Shown here piece by piece: positions 22,270 to 33,224 of a stretch of 64,000 nucleotides of DNA; the stretch's first letter is position 1, and each line of letters begins with the position of its first letter. The notes under the pieces are model-generated. The model was not told the origin of the DNA, ran no database searches, and saw only the letters and a program-made list of their open reading frames with translations. Both the position numbers and the translations under genes were made by a program. Origin of the DNA: Zygnema cylindricum (lineage: Eukaryota > Streptophyta > Zygnematophyceae > Zygnematales > Zygnemataceae); NCBI GenBank assembly GCA_037447655.1, contig JBBHKE010000176.1:62001-126000 (forward strand), written 5' to 3'.

Positions 22270-23305
22270 TGTAACTCTGAGACCTCCATAGGTCCTCAGA
22301 GTAGGCAGCTCATACGAAGTTTCTAGGAGAATCCTAACACCTTTGTGTTTCAGCAAGTATAACTGCCACCTTGACAGACAAAAGCTCTGACCACCTTCAC
22401 CTCTGTGAAGGTAAGACTCCTGTGAGTTTATACCAAAAAGAATTTCTGAATTTGCTCCCTTGAGTAGTAAGTTATGAAGTGTCAAAGTTGACCTTTTGTA
22501 TAGAAGCTATCTGGTAGAGAGGGTCCAATCTATCAAATTTTTCTTAGTCCTATCTCTCTCTAAAACTCTATCTAATGAAGTACGGCACCAATTATAATAC
22601 TGTATCATACATAAAGGTAGAGGTGTCGGTGTACTTTATGTACGGCCATTTTACGGCATGGCCAACAAGTCGACACATATCACTTTTGGATTCGTTTCTG
22701 TAATCCCCGAAGATGCCGTAATCCAATGTGATTGTGCCACGTGGCAATTGATGTGACGTCGACCGCAAACCGCCAAAAACCTATTCCGCGATCTCGGCAT
22801 GCTTTGTGGGCGTCCGATTAAGCCGGATTACAACCGTGACCGTCATGAATACTTGCGCAATATTTGTTTCATCTTCGAAACAAGATGCGCGGTATCCGTC
22901 TCGGATCTTCTGTACGCCCTACATTACAAACTGTATCTATGTCTAAATATCTCGTTAAATGAAATAGCCTACGTGTTAAAATTTAAATAGCTACCAAACC
23001 TTATATCCTCTAACCTTGATCTCAGACTAATTGGCTAAGTCAACTGGCTACCGGCTACCTTGACGGACGGCTTGTACCAGGTTCAAATCTTAGGTCCGTC
23101 AAGATCTATTTTGGTAAAATCTACCAACCTAATGTGTGTCTCCGTCGGGATAGCATAGGCAGCCATGGCTCTATCTCCCTCTCCAACTTTTAGTGATTCT
23201 GACAAGTGTGGGAGCTGGAGAGAGGAGTTAGAGGCTGGCTGCCTTTGCTTCTTTTTGGCATTTTACAAAACCTAAAAAATAGTAAAATAACCTTTATTTT
23301 CTACA
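22270..23305 (-). repeat. LTR A-3 (5' LTR of element A3), 1036 bp
   Basis: It runs from TGTAGAAAAT to GAGTTACA in the minus sense, including the gag ATG. Its antisense tRNA-like module (about 23020-23105) has the best B box of family A, GGTTCAAATCTT. The CTCTCCAGC/GTTGGAGAG U3 hairpin lies near 23165-23225. Its outer end interrupts a pol fragment at 23306. Confidence 0.87.
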
Positions 23306-23534
23306 GCCTTATCCATCTGGAATTTTTCCAACATATTTTCAATGGCCTCTTTCTAAGTTAATCTTATTACTCTCTTCCCTCTATCTCTTTTCATTTGTAT
23401 TTTTAGAATATATCTAGCCTCCCCTAAGTCCTTCATGTCAAAGCTGCTTCTCAAATCTTTCTCTAGCTTATTAATCTTTTCCATGGACTTACTTAGTGCC
23501 AACAAATCATCTACATAGATGGCAATAAAAAGAG
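23306..23534 (-). pseudogene. RT fragment of an older A/D-type copia element
   Basis: About 75 codons of RT are readable: IAIYVDDLLALSKS with an intact active site, the MKDLGEARYIL region, and EAIENMLEKFQMDKA. One stop (CAG to TAG) lies near 23354. It is cut on the left by LTR A-3 and on the right by LTR C-1. Confidence 0.85.
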
Positions 23535-24010
23535 TGTTGAAAAATGTATTTCCTAGTTATTTGTTCTAGAGGCCACTCTAAGTCTATATACTTGGTGCAA
23601 TCACTAAGATTTAGGCAGCCATGGCTATCTTCAGACAGCCAAGGAGACACACTAAAGAAGAATAGAGATGTGCCTGTAACAAAAATGAATTTGTGACACG
23701 ACCAGGATTTGATCATGGTCCTTACACAGTCACTGTCGATCATATAGTCGTTGACCTTATGTGTTAGGTCTTGATGAAATATTACATGTATTGGGTGTGA
23801 TTCGTATTTAAAGACAGTACCGTTCTACATACTCCATTAAACGAATTACGAAACGAAATGATATTGAATTTAAACAAACTTAATTAATTGTCAACTTCAA
23901 ATCGGACGGCACACAGTGGAGCCGATGCACCGGAGTGTTCATTTGGCATTTTGTAAGCTAACGTTGGCGGATGACACGTGGCAAGCCATGAGTGGACGGC
24001 GCACATTACA
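23535..24010 (+). repeat. LTR C-1, first 476 bp only, fused to satellite
   Basis: It starts TGTTGAAAAA and matches LTR C-2 (49425-50413) through the antisense tRNA-like module and the G-box ACACGTGGC near 23985. Then it stops within GGCGCACATTAC, where satellite begins. The promoter half and the 3' end are absent. Confidence 0.78.
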
Positions 24011-25565
24011 AAAAAATTTGTTCAATAATATTTTTGTTGTTAACGCAAACATAAATTTGTGTTGCAAACATAGTTAAAGGTTTATTTTTTTTGTTTTTGT
24101 GAGCGTAAAAATAAACTATGTTCGTTACAAGAATTTATTTTTAGCGCAAACACATATTTGATTTATAAACATGTTTGAGAGTTTATTTGAACTATTTTTG
24201 TGAGCGCTAGCAATATAAAGTGTTTGTTACCAATATTGATGTTAGCGCAAACAAAAAGTTGTGTTTTATACATGGTTCGGAGTTTATATTACCTCTTTTT
24301 GTGAGCACGAACATTAAACGTTGTTTTGTTAAAAATAGTTAGCGCAAACTCAAATTTGTCATAGAAACATGGTTTAGGGTTTTTTTTAACTCTCTTTGTG
24401 TGTGTTAACAATAAACTTTGTTCGTAAATATTTTAACGTAAACACAAATTTGTGTTGCAAATATAGTTGAGGGTTTTTTTTTATTGTTTTTTTGAGCTTA
24501 ATAATAAACGTTGTTCGTTACAAGAATTTATTGATAGCGCAAACACAAATTTGAGTTATTAACATGGTTGTGAGTTTATTTGAACTATTTTTGTAAATGC
24601 TAACAATATAAAGTGTTTGTTACCAATATTGTTGTTAGAGCAAACAAAAAGTTGTGTTTTAAACATGGTTAGGAGTTTATTTTACCTTTTTTTGTGAGCG
24701 TAAACAATAAACGTTGTCTGTTACAAATATCTTTGTTAGCGCAAACTTAAATTTGTGTTAGAAACATGGTTTAGGGTTTTTTTTTAACTCTCTTTCTCTG
24801 TGTTAACAATAAACTTTGTTTGTTAATATTTTTGTTGTTAACGCAATACAAAATTTGAGTTGTAAACATAGTTTAGGGTTTTTTTTTATTGTTTTTCTGA
24901 GCGTAATAATAAACGTTATTCGTTACAAGATTTTATTTTTAGCGCAAACACAAATTTGATTTATAAACATGTTTGAGAGTTTATTTGAATTTCTTTTGTG
25001 AGCGCTAACAATATAAAGTGTTTGTTACCAATATTGTTGTTAGCGCAAACAAAAATTTGTGTTTTAAACATAGTTCGGATTTTATTTTACCTCTTTTTGT
25101 GAGCGCGAACAATAAACTTTGTTTGTTAAAAATATCTTTGTTAGCACAAACTCAAATTTGTGATAAAAACATGGTTTAGGGTTTTTTTTTAATTATGTTT
25201 GTGGCAGTTAACACTTAACTTTGTTCATTAATATTTTTGTTGTTAACACAAACACAAATTTGTGTTGCAAACATATTTTAGGGTTTATTTTTATTGTTTT
25301 TCTAAGCGTAATTATAAACGTTGTTCGTTACAAGAATTTATTGTTAGAGCAAACACAAACTTGAGTTATATACATGGTTGAGAGTTTATTTAAACTATTT
25401 TTGTGAGCGCAAACAATAGAAATTTTTTGTTTCCAATATTGTTGTTAGCGCCAACTAAAAGTTGTGTTTTAAACACGGTTCAATTTTTGTTTTACGTATT
25501 TTTGTGAGCCCGAACAATAAACGTTGTTTTGTTAAAAAAGTTAGCGCAAACTCAAATTTGTCATA
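24011..25565. repeat. Satellite block S1 (about 404-bp higher-order repeat)
   Basis: AT-rich tandem sequence built of four related subunits of about 101 bp. Each begins near GTTAGCGCAAACACAAA and ends with a run such as TTTTTGTGAGCGCTAACAA. The four types can be told apart by GAGTTATAAAC, GTGTTTTAAAC, GTGATAGAAAC and GTGTTGCAAAC after the shared start. The block holds nearly four higher-order units with scattered substitutions. Open frames in it are by-products of the low stop density of the minus strand, not genes. Confidence 0.92.
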
Positions 25566-26690
25566 TGTTGAAAAGAAGTAATTGATAGTTCACCTATCTA
25601 TTTTAGTTGGACTCTAGAGCGAAGGAGGATCAAAGAAAATCATAGTTGCCTCCTTAGTCAAAAGGAGGCAGATTCGAATATGGGACACTTTGCCAAAAAG
25701 GTGGACTTGATCGGATTTGATCCTAGGTGTTTAGTAAGTCATATATATCTTGTCGCCCTATCCATTGCGCTCTTGTAGAATTGTTCCACGTTGTTGGTTT
25801 TAAACTTATCTAAACTGTCAGGCAACAGCTTATTCAGTAAACAGAACGAATTGATGAAAAGGCGCATGTGAAGCGATTCATGCACGGACGCGAATCGGAA
25901 CTATGTAAATATATTTGATCGGACAGCCATCGTTTCAACCGCCACCCTGTAATGAACTTTTGGCAATTTTTCGAGATAGCGTCACACGATGCCACGTGGC
26001 ACCATATAGGTTTGAGAACTCTATAAACAGTCTGCAAAAGTTATGAAACGACATTTGACATAGAACCGACAGAGTATGACGGCCGCAAATAACATGTCGC
26101 ACGCCGTCTAAATCAGACGCATGTCATTTCATGATCGGACAGCTCACGTGATTGCGGACGGGCTGGAATGGCTTTTTTGGCGACTTGCGCCCAAATGGCC
26201 ACAAAGTGACACGTGGTAAGTTGCTAGAGGTCGGCAGAGGAGGACAAGACAAATCCATGGGGTAGGGCATGGATTATACATTATCTTTGATGAGGGCGTA
26301 CGGCTGCCGTACAGTTTTTGTGGCGGCTAGTAATTTTTCTACATATTTTGAAGTACTTTATAGTCCTCTAATTAGCTAAGGGTTTTGTGAGTAGACTATG
26401 GGTGTAGGTAGTTTAGACTTAGAGTTTTTTGGAAGCCCTCTCTCTTAGAAGCCATTTGTATAAATTTGTTGTTTTTGAACAGCCATAACTAACTGCTCAT
26501 TGGAGCAAATTCATAGATTTTTTTTGCGTTCGACTTAGGGGAGTCTTTTCCTCACAATGGTGAGGCTGCTCAAAGTTTTTGCTTTCCTGGGTGGCAAATA
26601 TTCCTTGATGAACGATAGTGGGTCAGGGTTATCCTACATGCTTTCTTTAAGCTGCTAATTAGGCAAGACTATAGAGTCCACAGAAGTTCA
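25566..26690 (+). repeat. LTR B-1 (5' LTR of element B), 1125 bp
   Basis: It starts TGTTGAAAAG directly after satellite and ends GAAGTTCA before the primer site GTTTATGGGCCCACC (14 of 15). The gag start codon inside the LTR has mutated to ATA at 26671-26673. G-box-like CCACGTGGC occurs near 25994 and ACACGTGG near 26210. The TATA region GTATAAATTTG is at about 26458. It is about 180 bp longer than LTR B-2, mainly in the 5' half. Confidence 0.85.
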
Positions 26691-28537
26691 GTTTATGGGC
26701 CCACCCAGTAGGGTACCCATGTTTGACGAAACAAGCTATGTTTACTGAGGAGCAATGATGGTATGGGCACTTTTTGTGAAACACTTTTGGGATATAGTGT
26801 CCGGGGATATTCCATGTCCTCCTTGGCTGCCATCAGGTTTTGGTGGAGTTCGGTTCTCTAGAGCACCACGATCCTCCGTGAGAATAGTGGATCTAGTGGA
26901 AGAGAGAGAGAGGAGACAGCAAATTCAGGGGTGGAGGAGGATACTAAAGGAAATGTGCCGGCAAAGGCGGTTGCAGTGGTAACTGAAGCATTTTTGCCTT
27001 TGTGGAGATGAAAATAATGGCAAACAATTCTCACTTATAGAGGTACAAAAATATGGTGGCCAAGCACCTCATTTTTTGGAGTATGACTAGGCGATTGCTC
27101 TTCCATTTCTTCACGTGGAATTCGACGCCAACATTTAGAGTTCTATAGAGAGCACGTACAACAGTGGCTCAATTCAGGAACAATTGCTGATTGATCAAAA
27201 AATTAGTGCCTATCGGTATAAATCGAAAAGTATGAGATAGAACTATAATGATTTGGCAACGTTGTTTGCTGAATTAGCAAGTGACGTATTCCTCAATTTG
27301 AAAAGAAAATAGTTAATACATTAATCATGAAGCTTCCCATGGAGTATGAAAATATTATCAATCCGTTACAAGAACTAAGAGATGCCACTTGGAAGTGAGA
27401 AAATACAGCGGGGATGATTTTGTTAAGGGAGAACACTTTGGAGCTAAGGAGAGATAATCATAGTGTACAAGCATTGGGAGCCGGAGCTGATTAGAGGAAG
27501 CGTGGTGATCACCCCTCCGGAAATGTTTACGAAAATTTCCTTAAGAAAGGAAGAGAGGGAGGGGGTTCAGATGGAAAGGGGAGGGGACCTTCGAAAGGAG
27601 TTTGTCAGTTTTGCAGGAAACGAGGGCATTACATGGCAGATTGCAACCGGCTTGCATCTCTAAGGATGAATGATGGGCACGCTAATGTGAGCTAATGGGA
27701 GAAGAAGAAGGCTCTTGTCACACAAGTTCATGGAAATGAGGATGAGGAGTCATCCGAGGAGGAGAAAGAGTGTGAGAAACTTCTTTTGAATGAAAAGCCG
27801 GATGAAAAACAGGTTGGGATTCGGAGGAAGCACAGATGTACACTTGGAGGAGTTTGAGAGTAACTAGAGGAAGGATAGATAATCGACTCCGGAGCTTCAA
27901 TGCAAATGCGCCGAGATATAAAGATGTTTGAAAAACTCATGAAAATTCCTTCAGTTGAGATTAAGCTAGGGGATGGGAGGATAGTAACAACTAGCTTAGT
28001 TAGGTTAGTTGATCACACAGTGTTAGTGGATGGGAAAGCATAAATTGTAACCTTGTCGAAAGTATTGTATATCCCAGAGTTTAGCAAAAATTTGATCTCA
28101 ACTTTTGTGATGGATGACAAGGATTTTGACACTTATACTACCAAGGGAATTATGACAGTTAGTTTGAAAGATGAGGTTTACTTCATAGCTGAAAAAGGAA
28201 AGCAAGGGATATTTCGCAATATTTTAAGTAATTGCAATCAAGGAGTTTTGTACACATGTTGTATCATTGTGGCATAAGAGATTGGGGCATGATCATATAG
28301 ACAAGGTAAAGGAAATGAGTTCTAAGGGAACTGTAGAAGGGATTAAGCTTGGGGGTGAAATGGAAATAGATGATTGTAGTGGATGTGCACAAGGGAAAAT
28401 ACATAGGTTGCCATTTCCCAAAATTGCAATTTTTTAAAGAGAAAAGGTGTTAGATTTGGTACACACTGATATTCGAGGACTAGCTAGAGTCCTTCTAATG
28501 ATGGGAAAAGGTTTATGCTAACTATCACGGATGATTG
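26691..28537 (+). pseudogene. Element B: Gag, protease and integrase N-terminal part, decayed
   Basis: Gag starts with QFMGPPSRVPMFDE-like sequence and a TGA in place of Trp at about 26746. A zinc knuckle CQFCRKRGHYMADC lies at about 27610-27655, followed by an acidic EDEESSEEEKE stretch. The protease motif IIDSGASMQM is near 27880-27910, and FSKNLISTFVMDDKDFDTYTT near 28080-28145 shows that this family reads in one frame across the place where element D is broken. The pre-integrase HHCC region (LWHKRLGHDH, CSGCAQGKIHRLPFP) lies at 28265-28430. Integrase stops at DDW, where a solo LTR F is inserted. Several stops are present. Confidence 0.88.
28533..28537. repeat. Target-site duplication GATTG, left of solo LTR F-3
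   Basis: GATTG here and CATTG at 29708-29712 flank the solo LTR. Removing one copy restores the integrase reading DDWSWYS across the gap. Confidence 0.8.
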
Positions 28538-29707
28538 TGAAAATTTGTGTGCTCCATTGCCCACAGAAATCGCAGATCCAAAAGAAGCTAATCTAGATAG
28601 TGCCGACTCCAAGTTTTTATAAACCTAATTGACTGACCCGTTGACAATTAGAAACCCATTATAGCTTCACCCTTGTGAAATAAGACTTTCTGTGTGCTCA
28701 GTTCCACCACAAAATGCAAAGTTAGAATATGAGTTTTGGACACATTCACCCACTTTGACTTTCCCTTGAAAATGAAGCCACCTTGGCAGGCGAAAACTCT
28801 GACCGACAACATTCTTGTGTAGCTTGGACTCCTTTGAGTCCGCAGCAAAAAGAATCACTGAAAATGGTCAAGTAAATTGATGGTTATGAATGGTCAAAGA
28901 TGACCTTTTGTACAGGAGCTCTCTCGGAGAGATGCGGCTACCTACTAAATTTTCTAAGTCCTATTCTCTCTCTAAAACTTTATCTATTAATGTACGGCAC
29001 CAATCAAATTACAATGCCGTACAGAAAAAAACAGGTACGGATGTACTTTATGTACGACCATCGTACAACATGGCCAAAATGTCGACACGTGTCAAATCGG
29101 GATTTGTTCCCGTAATATCCAAAGTTAACACAATCCAATGTTATCGCCCCACGTATCACTCGTTGTGGCGATGATCGCACACCGCCGCGATTCTCTTCCG
29201 CGATCTCGGCATCCTTCCCGGCCGTCCGATCAAAACTAGATTTCAATCGTAGCCATCATAAATACTTGCGCGGTATTTGTTTCGCTATCGAAACAAAATG
29301 CGCGGTATCTGTTTCTTCTCCGTACTCTACATAACTGAATCTATGCATCCCGAATGAAGTTTCAGTTGAATGAATTAGTCTAAGTGTAAGTCTTTATATA
29401 ATTATTAAACCCTATATCATTCAACACTAGTCTTAGACTAAACGGTTAAGGTTAACAGCTGTGACAGACTGCAGGTACTCGGATCAAATCTTGGGTTCGT
29501 CAAAATATTTAAGGTAACTCTATCAAGATTTGCCTTCCTGTCCTCTTTGGACAGCCTAGGCTGCCAAGGATCTAACTTTTCCTCAAGTCTTCAATGACTG
29601 CGACAAGTGTGGGGACTTGAGTGAAGAGTTAGAGGCAAGCTGTCAGTGTCTCCTCTTTGCTTTTTATTTTACAATCACTAGACCTAGAAAATACTTGAAT
29701 TTTAACA
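28538..29707 (-). repeat. Solo LTR F-3, 1170 bp, inserted in integrase of element B
   Basis: It is collinear with LTR F-2 from end to end and exactly the same length. It lies opposite to the host element and is bordered by GATTG/CATTG. No internal sequence or second LTR is present, so it is a solo LTR left by recombination between two LTRs. The tRNA-like module is at about 29430-29505 and the U3 hairpin near 29580-29625. Confidence 0.9.
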
Positions 29708-30300
29708 CATTGGTCTTGGTATTCATGAGTCTACTTTATAAGGACTAAGTCAAAAGCATTTTCAGTTTTTAAAGAGTATAAAGCATGGAGTGAGAAGATT
29801 CATTAGACACCTATTAAGAGAATAAGGCATATAATGGGGGGAATATAATTCAAAGAAGTTTGAGGGGTTTCTTAATTAACAAGGTATTCAACACCAGTTA
29901 ACTTTACCTTATAGTCCAAAGCAGAATGGAGTAGTTGAGAAATTAAATATGACACTTCGAGACAGTTCTAGGTGCATGCTAAGTGATAAGAAAATTGGTT
30001 ATCAGTTTTGGGCGGAGGCCTTGAATTTTGCCAACTATCTCAAGAATATAGTTTTTACATCAGCTGTGAAAGATGTAACTTGTTATGAAAGGTGGAGTGG
30101 AAGGAAACCAGATTTTTCACACCTAAAATTCTTTGGAAGTGAAGTTTATAATTTAAATAATGACAAATCTTTGTGGAAAATGGAAGAAAAAAGAAGCCTC
30201 GGATATCTAGTGGGATATTCACATAATGTAAAAGGATACATAGTTTATGATTTAAAATGGAAAGATGTGATTTTAGTGAAACACTAAGTTGTAATGGATG
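29708..30300 (+). pseudogene. Element B: integrase C-terminal part
   Basis: The frame resumes after the solo LTR with VYF and SEKIH-like sequence. It continues GVQHQ-type sequence, the catalytic Glu region (SPKQNGVVEKLNMTL) and CMLSDKKIGYQFWAEALNFANYL. The C-terminal GYLVGYSHNVKGYIVYDL is intact. It ends in VVMD at 30300, where the strand abruptly inverts. Confidence 0.88.
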
Positions 30301-31518
30301 ACCTCCCTTATTATTCCCTTCATTTATTTTCTTTAACTCCATAGGAGTTGTACATCCATTGTCCTTCTCTATTCCAAATTTCTCAAGCATATTACATATT
30401 GCCTCTCTTGGAGTTAATCTAATTATTCTCTTTTCCCTATCTCTTTCCATCTGAAATCTCAAAATATACTTTTCCTCCCATAAATCTTTCATATCGAATT
30501 GACTTATCAAATCTTTCTTAAGTTTTGTGATCATTTCTAAATACTAACCCAAGACCAACACATCATCCATCTAAAAAGCAATATAAATGACTCCATTCTT
30601 ATCCTCAAAAATATAAATGGAGTGGTCCGAGTTGATTCTAATGAATCCCAGCTTGGTAAGGAACTTATCCAACTTGATGTTCTATTATCGTGGCGCTTGT
30701 TTTAGTCCATAAAAGGACTTGATAAACCTGCAAACCTTGCTTTCCTCCCCTTTCTCTGCAAACCCCCTAAGTTGCTTCATAAAGATCTCTTCCTCCAATT
30801 CTCCGTATAGGAAGGCGGTCTTAATATCCATGTGATATACTTCCATGTCGTTTGTTGCGACCAAGCTTATCAAAATTCCTACCGATGGAAAACTCACCAC
30901 CGGTGCAAAGGCTTCCTCATAGTCTATTCCCTCCTTCTACGTGTACCCTTTTCCCACTAACCGAGCCTTGAATCTTTCAATAAATTATTAAGATTCAATT
31001 TTAACTTAAAAACCCATTTACATCCAATAGGTTTTCTATCCGAAAAACAATCTACCAACTACCAAGTTTTAGCCTCTATAATTGAGTTTATTTCATCATT
31101 TATTGCACCTGTCTATCTCTCACACTCTTTAGTGTTGATAGCCTCCTAATAGGTTTGAGGCTCATCAGGATGTGACATCCTTGTGAGCTGATTGTTTACC
31201 TGTTTTTCTTGTATTCTTTTACTCAATCTCCTTCCTCCTTCAAACTCCGAGGGAGGAATGGACGACATTCTCTGGTTCATTCTAGCTGGTTTTTGCTAAT
31301 TTTTTTGTTCTTCCTTGCTCTCACTTCCTTCGAGGATGTCTCCCCAGATCTCCATGTCCAATGGGGGTTCGATTTCTACTTGAAGTTCCACTTCCGGTTG
31401 TCCATCTTTTCCTCCTTCCTCTTGTGATCTTGAATCGTTTCTAATACCGGAAGATGTGATTGTATATCAGAACTGTCATTCGGAACCATCCTGAATTTTA
31501 TATCTTGTTGAACTTAAA
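30301..31518 (-). pseudogene. Element B: inverted internal segment (linker plus RT)
   Basis: This 1.2-kb segment reads on the minus strand, although the element on both sides reads on the plus strand. In the minus sense it runs FKFNKI, the linker (SEFEGGRRLSKRIQEKQ), KWVFKLKLN, the MVSFPSVGILISL region, SFYGLKQAPR, the active site as stop-M-D-D, and ends LKKINEGNNKGG. The missing order is restored exactly if this block is turned round, so it is an in-place inversion. The Tyr codon of YMDD is TAG at 30571-30573. Confidence 0.9.
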
Positions 31519-32270
31519 GGTGTTTTTGAAAGATGAGATGATTGAGGAAGAAAAAGAGTTTATAGAGAGAATTCCGTACAGGCAGGTTGTAGGCAATTTG
31601 ATATACTTTATGAACTGCACTACGCCCGATATAGCTACAGCAGTTGGAGTTTTGAGTAGAAGTCTTAAAAATCTTAAGTCTTAACAAAGGAAGTCTTAAG
31701 TGAGAAAGAGACACGGGGAGGCAACTAAGAGAGTAATGAGGTATCTAATATGGAATCAGGGATTTATGGTGGCATCTAAAAGGGGGAAATAGTGACATCA
31801 CCACTTAGAGTGATACCAGTTATGGTGATGTTCTTGTCAGAAGATCTACATCTGAGTATGTTTTCAAAATTCGGGAGGGTGCTTGCTAGTGGAGTAGGAA
31901 GCAACAAAAGGTTAATGCTCAGTCCACAATGGAGGCTGAGTATATGGCCGTTAGTGTTGCGATAAAAGGGTTGATGTGGGTGAAAAGTTTGCTCCAAGAA
32001 TTAAGATTTATGAAGAGTGGAATTGAAAATGTCTTTTGTGATAATCAGGCTGCCATTGCTATCGTAGCCAATCCCAAACACCACTTTAAAGCAAAACATA
32101 TGGATTTTTTGTTAAGCTTTGTTAGAGCGAAAGTGAAAAATTAAATTGTCAAATTGATGTATAAACCAGATGGGCAGATGATAGTCCATATGATGACTAA
32201 ATCTGTCCCGTCGCCTAAACTCATTTATTGTATGGAAAAAAATGGTATATAACTCAAAAGTGGTTAGGAT
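31519..32270 (+). pseudogene. Element B: RT C-terminal end and RNase H
   Basis: The plus-strand frame resumes with FLKDEMIEEEKEFIERIPYRQVV, matching the point where the inverted block stops. RNase H motifs follow: NLIYFMNCTTPDIAT, a TAG in TTWSD at about 31806, STMEAEYMAVSVAIKGLMWV, FCDNQAAIAI and KPDGQMIVHMMT. A frameshift near 31690 and several stops break it. It ends at the polypurine tract 32268-32280. Confidence 0.88.
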
Positions 32271-32280
32271 TTAAGGCGAG

Positions 32281-33224
32281 TATTGGAATTAAGGAAAAGG
32301 TTATTCCTATCCTACTTATAATTCTCAGTGCAGACACATGGAAGAAGCCGCGCGAGGAAGCCATGGTTGTCTGGCAGCCAGAGCTAAGGGAGAGAGAGAG
32401 ATAGATTGGATCATACCAAAATAGGTGACCCAAACGAGATTTGATCCTGGGTCCTATAGATGTAATAACAGACATACGCCTTTACGCTAAGTCATAAGAG
32501 AGCCGTTGCAGATATAAGGTTTGACAACTATATAAATAGTTCGAAAAGGTTATGAAAAGACATTTAACATAGAACCTACGGAGTACAATGGCGGCAAAGA
32601 TCATTCCGCGCGCCGTCTAAATCGGACGGATGATATTTCAGGAGCGGACAGCTCACGTAAGCACCGAAGGGTCTGAATGGCTTTTTTGGCGGCTTGCGCC
32701 AAAATTGCCACAAAGTGGCACGTGGCAGGTTGCGAGTGGTCGGCGGAGGAGGACAAGACAAATCTATGGTATCGAGCATGGATTGTATACCATCTTTGAT
32801 TATGCCGTACAATTGCCGTATAGTTTTTGTGGCGGCTAAAAATTTTTGTACATAATTCGCAGTAGTAATTTTTGTACATATTTCGCAGTACTTTACAGTC
32901 CTGTAATTCGCTAAGGGTTTAGTGAGTAGACTATAGGTGTAGGTAGTTCAGACTTAGAAATTTTTGGAACCCTCTCTCCCAGAGGCCATTTATATAAATT
33001 TGTTGTTTTTGAACAACCATAACTAGCTGCTAAAGGGAGAAAATTCAAAGATCCTTTTTGCGTTCGACTCACGGTAGTCTTGTCCTCACAGAGGTGAGGC
33101 TGGTTATAGTTTTTGCCTTTCTGGGTGGCAGATATTCTTTGAGGAACTATAGTGGGTTAGGGTTATCCTAGAGGCTTTCTTCGACCTTCTAATTCTGTAG
33201 AACTATGGATTCCACACAGTTTCA
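32281..33224 (+). repeat. LTR B-2 (3' LTR of element B), 944 bp
   Basis: It starts TATTGGAATT after TTAAGGCGAG (mutated polypurine tract) and ends CACAGTTTCA. A G-box GCACGTGGC lies near 32727, the TATA region ATATAAATTTG near 32990, and the gag ATG (MDSTQF) near 33204. At 33225 satellite S2 begins, at the same satellite position as in copy B'. Confidence 0.87.
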
